From positions 7,904,001 to 7,968,000 of the forward strand of contig NC_092579.1 in the NCBI RefSeq assembly GCF_037975245.1: a DNA stretch of 64,000 nt, read 5' to 3'. A program made the translations under genes and the position numbers. Positions 47,700 to 61,640 of the stretch are shown here, piece after piece. This DNA comes from Apostichopus japonicus (Eukaryota > Echinodermata > Holothuroidea > Aspidochirotida > Stichopodidae). Within the stretch, counting starts at the first letter, position 1. Each line of letters opens with the position of its first letter. Under the pieces are notes generated by a model. It made no database searches and was not told the DNA's origin. It was given only the letters and a program-made list of their open reading frames with translations.

Positions 47700-49785
47700 C
47701 CTATCGATAAAACAAAAACGTGTAAAGGTCATCTTGTGTAAACCTGTTTTGTGAGTCTTTCAATCTTTTTCTCTTCTTATGTTTGAAATCATCATGTTGA
47801 AATCTCTGGGCAATTAGCATTTGATCAAATGTGGTGATGAAGGTAAGTACTATGCCCCCCCCCCCTCTCTCTCTCTCTTGAGATGTATTTCATAGCACAA
47901 TGTAGGTAGCGCTTAACTGGACTGGGGTGACACGTAACCCGGCGATTGGTTACATATACACCCGGTAATGACATGAATTACGAACCCCTGAAGTCTCATC
48001 GTCAAAGCATCCTTGGTTGCACATAGCAACAATCTATAAAACACTTGTCTGTTGCTCGTCAATATTGAATGCTGCTGTGCAATGCGAAGTACTATACTTC
48101 TAATAGATCCAATATCGGATAATTCAAACTCTCGGACAGTCAGTTGAGTGTATTGCAAACAAGTAAAACAAGCATTTCGTAGTTTCTTAGATAACTTGCA
48201 AAGAGTTTTAAAACCTTTTTAAATTTATATCAAATACATCGATGGGTGACACGTAAACACTCAAGTCGATTAATTATAACGTTAGGTATGGGGATGGTCT
48301 GCTCAGATCGATATATGTACAGTGACGACGTTGGGCAGATTTGAATGAGGAAATTTCATGATAAAATGGTAACGCTTTAAGGCAAGGCCTGTATCCTTGT
48401 GTCGGGGACTCAAGGATGGTGGGAAGGGAGTCGGTAGGAAGACAATAGATTAACATTAGACACTTAGGAATATATAGCCTATATATTAATATGTAATATA
48501 TCGTCTTACTTTTTATGATAAACTTAGTAAGAAAAATGAAGAATACCAAAACAAAGTGGGGGTGGGGTTGGGGGGGGGGTAGGGGTTTGGCTGTCGATGC
48601 CCCTGAGCATAAAATGATAACTGTTGGTTGACACAATGGATTATATTGCTTCTTTGTCTATTAACCGCATCATTGAAACGTACCGATGGTAAACAAACTC
48701 TGTAGCGTGACTCAAAAGTAAATATGAACCGTTTTCTGTGGGTCGCAGATCCCTCTACAGTTTTTCGTAGCTGGCCAACTGACGGATATCGATTAAGTCA
48801 TTTGTTTTTAATATCAATTACTGCTGGTCCAAGCTACCTTGAATCAGTCAGTGAATTCGATTTGACAGGTGTACGGCGGTGCTGGTGGGTCATCATCGTT
48901 GGCTTCGGTCATCATCACGGAAGATCCATGGAAGACTCCCGGACGGTCGTACGTGCGCCTAAATGTTTTCGGATTGTTGGAGTGAACGACAATGGTCAGA
49001 GCCATGAGTAATCATGAAAACTAGAATGTATCTCTACATTCTTTCGATCGAATGGTCGGTTTCATTTGGTTGAGCAGCTACAGGTTGACGAAGTTAAGTG
49101 CAGAGATCTTGTACAGATCTTGTACAGAAAGGTCTCGATAACATATTTGCTTTCAAATTCTGTTTCAGTAGTGTTCCTTATATGAAAACTGTTTCAAGAA
49201 AATGGATCGAAAATGCACCAAGAGGCAGATCATTCTCAAAATTAAAGGGGCGGTATCGAGAGGATATACTTGCGTGGAATTTTCTACAGTGATTTATGTG
49301 AATTGGAATTGAAGTATTATTGTTCTGGTTCCGAAGCAATTTCGTTTGCCCTGGTTGCATAGCGGTATAGGATAACCGGGTATCTTTACCTCTCAGTAAT
49401 TGGTCCAGTATGGACTTTAGGATGAGGGCGTTATCTAGTGGTACCGGGAGCAGATGAGTCTTTACACTGACAAAGATGACTTGTAATATTTTGCATACCA
49501 ATCAAAAGAATACAAAACTTCAAAGAAGCAGTGTATTAATGTATGGCATCACATGTTCGGGTTGTAAATGCTACCTAACTCTGGGGAGCCACAACAATAA
49601 CATAGATACGTCTGCTGAACAAACCTAAAGGTCGCCCTCTATTTGGAAATATTTTTACTGTGTATAGCATAATATCCGACGCTGTTTCGGTCACACCCGG
49701 TTTTGGACGTTGCCCACGTTGAGTAAACAGACTGCGATGAAATGTACACGTCCATCACATGTGGGTAATTATATGGAACGCCAAA
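47700..49785. other. No gene recognised
   Basis: ORFs of up to 120 codons occur on both strands but match nothing I recognise. A poly-G/T stretch lies near 48,557-48,596 and a CT run near 47,866-47,878. Confidence 0.4.
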
Positions 49786-49789
49786 AGGT

Positions 49790-49945
49790 CCACAGGAGGT
49801 GCTACTACCATAAACAGGTGGTGCTACTAGCACACCTTAAACAAGAGGTGCTACTACCCTAAACAGGATGTGCTACTACCCTTAACAGGCGATCGCTACT
49901 ACCCTAAACAGGTGTTACTATCCTAAACAGGGGTCGATCTACCTT
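49790..49945. repeat. Short tandem repeat, 19-24 bp unit, about 6 copies
   Basis: Units built on GGTGCTACTACCCTAAACA with small changes. The reverse complement of the same word occurs singly at about 51,304-51,326 and, more diverged, at about 52,246-52,264, on either side of the element at 51,330-52,243. Confidence 0.85.
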
Positions 49946-50085
49946 GTAACTACGACCCGCTTCAAAGCAAACCGCAGTGAAGGATAATGCCATTACGTAC
50001 ACGTGCCATTTGACCACATTATAGAGATACAATGCTTCAAACAAAGGTTATTTTGATACAACTGGACGGAAGTCAAAATGATATC

Positions 50086-50132
50086 GCGAGTTCCTGCTTG
50101 GGGGAAGATCACATATACATACATACATACAT
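50086..50132 (+). mobile_element. Fragment of family B SINE (3' end)
   Basis: Only the last part survives: GCGAGTTCCTGCTTG followed by GATCACATATACATACATAC, as at the 3' end of the other copies. Confidence 0.65.
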
Positions 50133-50876
50133 ATCATGAGAAAAAAAAGACAAGGCTTTTTCAACCCCTCTGCCACTAGATGCAGTACTCTTCATGTCAA
50201 ATTTTACCTGCCCAAGTTAGATCACTTTAACGTACTTTTATATGCTATGTGAAAATCCTTTTACTGATTGCGTGCTGCATTCAAAAATTACTGGTGGAAG
50301 TTATATCAGCTGGGAAGCTGTTGCTAGTTGTCGACCATTCCGGGACAGGCTAACAGAATAACATGTATATAATTTGTGTTACTAGATATTTCGATTATTA
50401 TGTTTGTTTGTTCGCTCATCGTGAGAATATGTAACTTAGCAAGAGTGACAGACGTAAGAAATACCTTTATTTTCCGTGTATAGTTTAGAAAGGAAAGAAG
50501 ATATAAAATATAGCCATTAATGATTTACGGCGGGGTGTCGCACTCCCATAAGTCGATCCAAAAAGTGAAGCTGGCTCTTTTATTTGTTTCCCCTCTACAC
50601 CTAATTTTGCCAGGTAAGGGTGATATCATAAGTACATCTTGTTTCGCCATGTGCTTGTGTTCACGGAACATGGGATCGAAAACATCTTGAAATAAAATTG
50701 CACTTTACACTCATTGAAATTTTTTGCACGGTAACAAGTTCATATTATTCGAATAGCACACTGAGAGGAGTAGGAACTGAGGTAGGAGTAATGGGGTTAA
50801 GTACCCACTAAATAAATTGGTAAAATACAAGCCTTCACGGAGAATAAAGACAATTTTTCGGCACTTGCGCACCTGT

Positions 50877-51108
50877 GCACCTGTTCACTCTGTTGTTTAC
50901 CTTAGCACCCTGTGTACCGCTTGCCCCCTGTATGCTTCAATACACCCCGTTGTGCACCTTAGCATCCTGTGTACCGCTTGCCCCCTGTATGCTTCAGTAC
51001 ACCCTGTTTTGCACCTTAGCAACCTGTGTACCGCTTGTCCCCTGTATGCTTCAGTACACCGTTGTCTACCTTAGTACTCGGTGTACTGCTTGCCCCCTAT
51101 ATGCTTCG
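50877..51108. repeat. Minisatellite, 57-bp unit, about 4 copies
   Basis: Each unit carries CTGTGTACCGCTTGCCCCCT, GTATGCTTCAGTACACC and TTGCACCTTAGCA. Because 57 is a multiple of three, two plus-strand frames stay open and give 80-85 residue repeats such as LCTACPLYAS. I regard these as by-products and not as genes. Confidence 0.9.
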
Positions 51109-51329
51109 ACACACTAAATTAAGTAGCTGAATCAGTAGGCCTGAATGTTACTACGATTATAATCGAGCTGACGAGTATTCAAAATCAAAAGCGCACTGAC
51201 AAAATACCATGCTAAAAAAAAACACAATAGTATTTAACATTTTTCCGAAACTGAAAGGGGGAGCAGTCGCTGCCCCTGCTCCCCCTTGCTACGTCCCTGC
51301 TCCTGTTTAGGGTAGTAGCACCTCTAGAC

Positions 51330-52243
51330 CGGGAGCCCAGAGGGTTTGGCTAGATGGGAAGGTAACCAATTGCCTGGTACATCACAATGTTCACAGTGCA
51401 TTCCAGGCCATTCCTGTATATGAAACCAGACGACTGGCAAACCGGCTGTGGTGGGTGTGGCTGGGAGAGCAATTAAAGTCACCTAAAAGGCTAACCTAGA
51501 TCAGCTTTCATGGTAACCACTTCAAAGTAAGTACAATGTGTCAGGTATGGCCACAAGAGCAACAAATGGCCATTAAATCTGGAGTCCTACCTATCATATT
51601 CCAGTAGTTTTATGGTTACACCATAAGCTCACCTAGGTTAATAAGGGGGGGGGGGGGCAGTGGTGGCCCACCAATATAAATTACTGGAAATGCCCATCCC
51701 TTACATATGAAGTGATACCTATCATTTTCCAGTTTATGTTTCAACTGGTTACATCATGAGCTCACCTAGGTCAATGAGCATTTTGGGGGTCTACTGGCAG
51801 GGGTACCCCACTTATATAAATGACTGGAAATGCCCATCCCTTACATATAGAGTCCTGCCAATCATTATTCAGTAGTTTTCAACTGGTTACTTCATGAGCT
51901 GACCTAGGTCAATGAGGGGAGGGACATTTTGAGGGTCTACTGACAGGGTACCCCACTAATAAAATTATTGGCAATGCCCATCCCTTGTATCTGAAGTCTT
52001 AACCACCATTTTCCAGTAGGTTTCAAATGCTTACCTCATGAGCTGACCTAGGTCAGCCGTGAGGGTTCAATTATTGATGATCTAGGTTAGCTTTTAGGTG
52101 ACTTTAACATTGCTCTCCCAGCTACACCCACCGCAGCCGGTTTGCCATTCGTCTGGTTCCATATACAGGAATGCACTGCGAACATTGTGATGTACAAGGC
52201 AATTGGTTACCTTCCCAGCTAACCCAACCCTCTGGATTCCCGC
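51330..52243. mobile_element. Foldback-type element with about 180-bp inverted repeats
   Basis: The left arm (51,330-51,510) reads GGGAGCCCAGAGGGTTTGGC through GGTAACCAATTGCC, CAGTGCATTCC, AACCGGCTGTGGTGGGTGT and AAAGTCACCTAAAAGGCTAA. The right arm (52,076-52,243) is its reverse complement with few changes. Between the arms lie about four direct units of 110-130 bp with GGAAATGCCCATCCCTTA and ATGAGCTGACCTAGGTCA. No ORF of note. Both outer borders touch a TGTTTAGGGTAGTAGC-like word in the same direction. Confidence 0.85.
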
Positions 52244-52428
52244 TGTGTTTAGAGTAGTTGCGCCACCGGTAATACTTCTGGCGCTTTCTAGTCACTTCGC
52301 CCAACAACCATTTCGCCCAACTGCCATTTCGCCTAATCAGCCTGGTCATTTCGCCCAACCAGCCTGGTCGTTTCGCCCAACCAGCATGGTCATTTCGCCC
52401 AACCATCATAGTCATTTCGCCCAACCAG

Positions 52429-55400
52429 CAGGGTCTTAGCTAGCGATGCGTCTCGCCGTCTTTGAGACGGCTAGATCGAAATGAAAGACGGCCGAATTTG
52501 AGTGGGACGGCTTTTGAGACGCCAATAAATGGCTCTGTCCAGCCTCCCAATTTAACGTAACTATTAGTTATTTGCATGTACTACTCAGTCAACGGGCGCC
52601 GCACGTTTAAAATGATGGCACAACACTGTGAAATAAATCACTGAAAAAACCCTGACAGTCTAGTCAACAACACAATATGATAACCAACACTCAATAGCCA
52701 ACCAACTAGCTAGGTAAAAAAAAATCGTTTCTTCGCGTGATCATTTTCGCACACCCGTATATATGTATTTTTTTTCCTCCTAGCTAGGTGTTGTGTATCA
52801 CGGTTCTGTGAAAAGAGTGAGCTAATATTGACAGCTCCTGCGATGTTTTCCTAATATACCTGAAAAGGCAGTAGGAAAAAATTTTGCGTCGTAATAACGA
52901 CCATGCAGTCTGTCTAGTTATAAAATGGCGCGAATTTCCGATTAATTTTTTATTAATGTGATAATGCGCGGGTTCGAGAAACCATTTGTCAAGGCAATAC
53001 ATGTTATGCAACACAAGCGATCTTGCCTCGCAGTTAGTATGAATATCAACCCTTTTTCATTACGGTCGCCATGGTCGCATTGGCGACGACCATTCTCGGC
53101 TGGCGATGAGAATTTCTGGAAAAATTAACGCTAGTCCCCAGACCCATAATACTGTGGCGATCAGTTTGCAACTGAAAATTTCACCAATGCTTTACAAAAA
53201 TAACGAAGGTGCCCGCCCGATGCGGTACTACCCGGTTCCTAATTTATTACCCGAATCCTACGCAAAGTGTGATTTTTTTTGGGCAAACCGAAGGTTAGGC
53301 AGATTTCCCATTGATTTAGTGTGTTGTTAGGCTACCATGTGGTCGAAGATAACAGCAATAACGAAAGTATTCCATGGATATCTTATAACTGCGTCACAAT
53401 TTCAGCGAATAAACAGATGGTTAGGCTTAGCTAGATTTCCGTTGACTTAGTGTGGTGTTAGGCTACCATGTTGGAGAAATTATTATTTATTCAATCGTTC
53501 CTTCTATTTCATAGAAGGAAAGGCTGACAAGGAAGTTTACGAGATGTTTATGGGTTATAGAAGGGATAACTAAAAAATAATAATCGCAAGTAGCTTTTTA
53601 CTAATCGTTTATTGCAATGCGATCAAATTGGGCGAATAGCGCAATCTAGTGGCTATATGCGAACCCTGGGCCTGCATATTAGATAGTAGTACTAGTAGTA
53701 ATAATTGTTTAAGAGCTAAATTGGATACTTATATGGTCTGATCCAATAAACGTGGAGAGCAAGCATAATCAGCGGCGGCAGTGTGATGTTGGTAGTAATG
53801 TTAATTATATGAAGTCATTAACAAGTTAATGAAAGAAACAAAAGCAAATAGAAATTACTGAGGAAGGTTTTATACCTTATATTACACCTACGTATTTGAA
53901 CATGAAAACATAAAGTAAGATTTTTTTCACCGTACCCATTTTGTTAGAAAATAATATACATTAGCCTATGTCATTATTTTAATCAAAATGTACTAGCCAC
54001 TGTCATCATTACTAACTAGTACTAGCTTTAAAGTAACGTTAGTAGTCAGTACTGACAGTAGTGCTACTCGATGTTGAGGCTAGGTCTAGTGTTTTTTGTA
54101 CTAATATTTAGCATATCAAAGTGGTTATCAAAGTTTCATTCAGGCTATCAAAGTTTTATTCTGGGCCACCAGAATTTGGGGAAAATAAAGATTTGGTCGC
54201 CACAGGATTTTCTGTGACCGCATTCACTGGGGAATGTAAAAGGGTTGAGTATGATTGTTACCATGGTAATATATGAAGGCATGAGCTTTTTGCGCGGATT
54301 TCCTTGCTTTCTTTTCTACCTCCGTAATTTATACTTCTCAATTTCCGTGAATTTCTAACAACAGCGTTACTGTATCATTGATCCGTCATTCGCATGTTCT
54401 TCATTACCGAATCGATGCATATCCAACCTGCAGAGGGACAAAAACTATTATCCTAACACACTGTAGCATACGCAAAATACCGCAAATTGTTCTCTGGATT
54501 TTCAAAACGTTCCCAACATTATTGCAACGATATTTTCATAAATTTCCCATGATTTTCAATATTTTAGTATCATTAGAGTAAGGACAATTGAGGAGAAGTG
54601 TAGTGCTGTAGCTGCTGACTATTATTCCAGATTAAAACAGACCATTGTGTTCATTTTATGAACAGTAACATTTTAAGTATGGGTCGCCATGATGGAATGA
54701 ACAAGTAGGGTGAAAACGACAGGCTAGGCATGTGGCTTCAGTGTGCACATTTTGGTGTGAAACTTTGCTTTTGAGTGTTTTAATCAATTTAAAAATCTTT
54801 ATAAAATAGGCACCAAAATGTTGTCTTTATACCTCAAATTTCTCAGAGCCTCCAGGGGCTTTGACCCCTGTACCCCAACCGGGGCGTTGCCCATGGACCC
54901 TACCACAGGCCCTAAGGCAGGCCCATGGACCCCACCTATAACTGTGTCGCACTGCAAGCTGACTGACGCCCTCGGCGTTAGTATAGTATCACCCACAAAG
55001 TTCTGTGATTTTTTTTTACCCCAGGCTCATCCCTGTATATCGATGACATTAACAGAATAAAGGCATATACTCTACAAGATACACAGTAGGCTATTTTATA
55101 GTACATAATGTTCATAAATAATTCCACAAGATATTGTTTGAACTTTTTGGTGCTCAAATTCTTTGTAATATATCAATTACTATAAGCTGTTTTCATGGTG
55201 CACTTTTGCACCTAGTGTTTTATAGCATTTTTTTATGTTTGAATGCCCCAAAAAATCATGATGGCTAAGGTGCTTTCACAGCTTTCTAAGCATACTTTTT
55301 ACCCCAATTGTGTCAAATAAACCATTGATAGGGGCTGGGCTTCCAGGGGCCCTAAGGCGGGCCCCTGGACCCCACCCGTTATAGGCTTCGCGCTTCGCGC

Positions 55401-55482
55401 TCGCGCAGGTGCCTCCGGCGCCAGATGGATAGTCTCCTGAGCAGATGAGACACCCTATTTGAAATTCCTGGCTAAGACCCTG
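52429..55482. mobile_element. hAT-like element (3.05 kb) nested in the 22-bp-array element
   Basis: Terminal inverted repeats CAGGGTCTTAGC at both ends and a perfect 8-bp duplication CCAACCAG at 52,421-52,428 and 55,483-55,490, made from the host 22-bp repeat. GC-rich modules near 54,850-54,980 and 55,335-55,425 share GGCCCTAAGGC and CATGGACCCCACC-like words. ORFs are below 90 codons, so a working transposase is absent. Confidence 0.88.
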
Positions 55483-55789
55483 CCAACCAGCATGGTCATT
55501 TCGCCCAACCGTGTTGGCCATTTCGCCCAACCTTATTTTTACTAATATTCAGTCAGAATAATATTACTTTTTCTATTCCACTAGTTCAATTTGATTTATT
55601 TTGGATTAGGTTACTTCGTTATATAGGTAAATAAAAAAGTGAGGTCCGCTCGATATCGATCGGAGTCTAAGCAGTTATTTCGGGTATAATGGGAGGATTA
55701 CACTACTTTAGGCGTTTACGCGTACAATGGAAGTTATATTATTATACAAACACAGGGGAATCGGTCTTCATAAAAACCTATCAAACCTA

Positions 55790-56280
55790 ACCCTTAAAAC
55801 ACTGATCCATCCTACTGACTAACAATTCCCGAACGTTTCCTTATTAAATTGAAAAAAATATATATAAACCCGTCCGTAATATTGAATTACTATATTTAAT
55901 TTATGTAACCACTTTATCAGTGTAACCACATATGTAATCACATATGTAATCAATTTAACCACGACTTCAAGTTTCCTTAATACTCGGTTCGTAACGTTAA
56001 CAATTCCCGAACGTTTACTATATCAAACCTAACCCCCTAAAACACTGATCCATCCTCAAGATTCCTTAATATTCGGTTCGTGTCCTGTAACGTTAAAAAT
56101 TCCCGAACGTTTCCTTACTAAAGTTTTACAAAGTAAAGGACTTCAAGTTTCCCTAATATTCCTTAATATTCGAACGTTTACTATCAAACCTAACCCCTAA
56201 CACACTGATCAATCCTCAAGTTTCCTTAATATTCGGTCCGTATCCTGTAACGTTAACAATTCCCGAACGTTTCCTTTTGA
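55790..56280. repeat. Direct repeats of about 110-130 bp inside the 22-bp-array element
   Basis: Repeated words AACAATTCCCGAACGTTTCC, CTATCAAACCTAACCCC, CACTGATCCATCCTCAAG and CCTTAATATTCGGTTCGT recur in the same order three to four times with partial units between. They belong to the right half of the host element at 52,284-56,483. Confidence 0.8.
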
Positions 56281-56492
56281 AATATCATATTTAATCAAGG
56301 TTGGGCGAAATGACCAGACTGGTTGGGCGAAATGACCAACACGGTTGGGCGAAATGACCAGGCTGGTTGGGCGAAATAACCAGGCTGGTTGGGCGAAATG
56401 ACCAAGCTGGTTGGGCGAAATGGTAAGGTTGGGCGAAATGGCAGTTGGGCGAAATGGCAGTTGGGCGAAGTGTCCTGCTTCCCCTTCTGGCG

Positions 56493-58059
56493 TTCCATAG
56501 ATATACTTCATTGAACAGTTGTCAACATTGAAACCACTGATCTGTACAGATCAGTGATTGAAACGCTGTTAATTCAAGGCAAAGGAAGCTCAGTCCTGTG
56601 GCTAACGTTACAGTCACTAACTAAGTTACAGTAGAGCAGGTAAGGCTAGTTCAGGGCACAGATTCTTGGTGGAGCTACAAACCCTACTACTGTAGTAGGA
56701 ATAGGATAATTATAGGCACTAGGTCGATGTTGGCTCCAGTGTTACTATTACTATACGTGTTTTCTTTATGTTAGTGACAGCAAGATGAACTAAGGCGTAT
56801 CCTAAGTCAGGCCTAGGCTGGCCTGTTATGGCCTAGGGAGTAGAGGTCCTAGGCCTAGGGCCCTAGCTTAGTATTTGTAATATATTTATGTAAATATGAC
56901 TAATTTAAGCCTAGTCTTGCGTTTGTAGCCTAACTTATTTGCCTCTAGTCTTATGAACAAATTAAGTAGGCCTAGGATTCGACTTTTTGACCATCCCATA
57001 TCATTTGTGTCATTCGGTGTACAGTAGCCAAAGCAATATTGTATCCCTAGAAAACAGATCAGACAGTTGGTGCAACTTTTCAGAATTATGTTCAGATTTT
57101 GGAATTTGCAGTCTGGTGATTCTGTTCAATGACAGGGTTTGGTTCACTTGTCAATTAGAATGTTTGCCCCAAGTACCATGCAGGAAAAGAATATTCTTGA
57201 TCATCCAAGTCAGGTCTATCCTTAAAGTTAAAGGCTTAATTCTTAACTGCAGGGCAGTGATACACCTACATGTGGTTGTTAAGCCAGATCTTCCGTTCAA
57301 TTTGTTTATTCACGTTTAGGGAATGGGCTTGATTCTGCTCATCTACTGGTTCTTGGAACAATATCATTCACCATGGCTGCACTGCCATGATGACCTACTA
57401 AACTATATAAATTAAAAAAGGCTAATATAAGTTTTGTAGAATTCATGGCCCTGTTGGCCTATACATGTAGGTAACATTTCTTAGCATTCTCTAAGGGAGA
57501 ACTGATCATTGGATAGTGATAAACCCTTAATGCCTTGATCAAACCTATATTTTTTGTTTAGCAGTGTTTTCGTTTGTTGTGAAGTGTATCCAGTCACATT
57601 AGTGACTGGATGCTAAGTCTTTGGTTATTATTTCAATTTAGCCTTCAAGTACTACATCTTTAATTACATAAGCACAGTATTCTGTCGCAACCTTTGAGAC
57701 CCTGATAATATTTTTCATTTTTTTAAAACCTATAGAAGTGGGAAAAGTTACAGTACTGTATATATAGCAATCTTATATTTAATGATAGAAAATGAAAACT
57801 TGTTGGGACATGCAGCCGCAACAAACCACCCAACCGAACAGCAACGAGAGAAAGGAAATTAAATATTAAAAATGTCTATTGTCTAGAGCTCTAGAGCTTT
57901 ATGAATGTTAGCAAAAAATGTTACCCAGCCAAATGTCAGTGAAGGAAGGTCAGGAAGTTTTACTTTATTTCTAGTTAAAAGGAGTGTTAAGATGAATTTA
58001 TTCTTTGTTTCTGACTTTCCTTAAAGTACTAGGTGTTTTACCTCTCTCTTAATCTACAG
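56493..58059. other. CMAS upstream region
   Basis: Likely CMAS promoter and 5' intron. Rich in GGCCTAGG words at about 56,800-56,870. A perfect 22-bp palindrome lies at 56,535-56,556. No coding exon was recognised upstream of 58,060. Confidence 0.4.
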
Positions 58060-60454
<2,395 letters not shown>

Positions 60455-60607
60455 GTATTGTAACCCATAATGCATTCATTTTTGTTGAATTTTGTAAAGT
60501 GTACAATTCAATAACTTGAACTTTATAAGGTTGTGGAACCTGAGGATGTAAAATCAACGCAAGTAAAAAATGTATGTGGAGGTTGCTTCGACAATACATC
60601 TTCAATT

Positions 60608-61640
60608 TGGTTATAGTACGAGTGCAGGTGACTATTCTAGAATACTAGTATGAGTACAGGTGACTATGCCAGTATGCTGGAATACTAGTATGAGTATACT
60701 GTAGGTGCCTATATGCTAGAATACTAGTATGAGTACAGGTGCCCATTATAGAATACAAAATACTGGTGACTATGCTAGGATATGAGTATGAGTACAGACG
60801 ACTATACTAGAATACTAGTATGAGTACAGGTGACTATGCTATGATATTAGTATGAGTACAGGTAACTATGGTACAATACTAGTATGAGTACAGGTAACTA
60901 TGATACAATACGAGTAGGAGTACAGGTGACTATGCTAGAATACTAGTAGGAGTACAGGTGACTATACTAGAATACTAGTAGGAGTACAGGTGACTATACT
61001 AGAATACTAGTATGAGTATAAGTGACTACTGGAATACTAGTATGAGTACAGGTGACTATGCTAGAATACTAGTAGGAGTACAGGTGACTATACTAGAATA
61101 CTAGTATGAGTATAAGTGACTACTGGAATACTAGTATGAGTACAGGTGACTATGCTAGAATACTAGTATGAGTACAGGTGACTATGGTACAATACTCGTA
61201 TGAGTACAGGTAACTATGATACAATACGAGTAGGAGTACAGGTGACTATGGTAGAATACTAGTATGAGTACAGGTGACTATACTAGAATACTAGTATGAG
61301 TACAACTGACTACTGGAATACTAGTATGAGTACAGGTGACTATGCTAGAATACTAGTATGAGTACAGGTAACTACACTAGAATACTAGTACGAGTACAGG
61401 TAACCATGCTAGAATACGAAATACAGGTGACTAGATGCTAGGATATGAGTATGAGTACAGGCGACTATACGAGAATACTAGTATAAGTACAGGTGACTAT
61501 GGTAGAATACTAGTATTAGTACAGGTGACTATGATAGAATACTAGTATGAGTACAGTATGCGTACATGTGACTATACTAAAGTACTAGTATGAGTACAGG
61601 TGACTATGCTGGAATGCAAATATGAGTACAGACTCCCTAA
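60608..61640. repeat. Large minisatellite in CMAS intron 3, about 31-bp unit, some 33 copies
   Basis: The unit is close to GAATACTAGTATGAGTACAG plus GTGACTATGCTA. Many units differ in ATGAG/AGGAG, in TGCTA/TACTA/TGATA, or by a few deleted bases; some blocks of several units repeat as a group near 61,000-61,340. Confidence 0.95.

Larger units (their letters stand above)
52284..56483. mobile_element. Composite element bounded by inverted arrays of a 22-bp unit
   Basis: The left end (52,284-52,428) and right end (56,299-56,483) are opposite-facing arrays of a unit like GGTCATTTCGCCCAACCAGC; both open with CACTTCGCCCAAC. A perfect 9-bp direct repeat CTTCTGGCG flanks it (52,275-52,283 and 56,484-56,492), which would suit a Mutator-like target duplication. 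It is interrupted by a complete hAT-like element at 52,429-55,482, so the original was about 1.1 kb. No transposase frame is visible. Confidence 0.75.

Noticed and set aside
48724-49011. 95-codon plus-strand ORF
   Set aside because: No recognisable domain and no splice or codon support.
50817-51117. 80-85 residue repeat proteins (LCTACPLYAS repeats)
   Set aside because: Open frames follow from a 57-bp repeat unit; two frames are open at once and there is no other coding sign.
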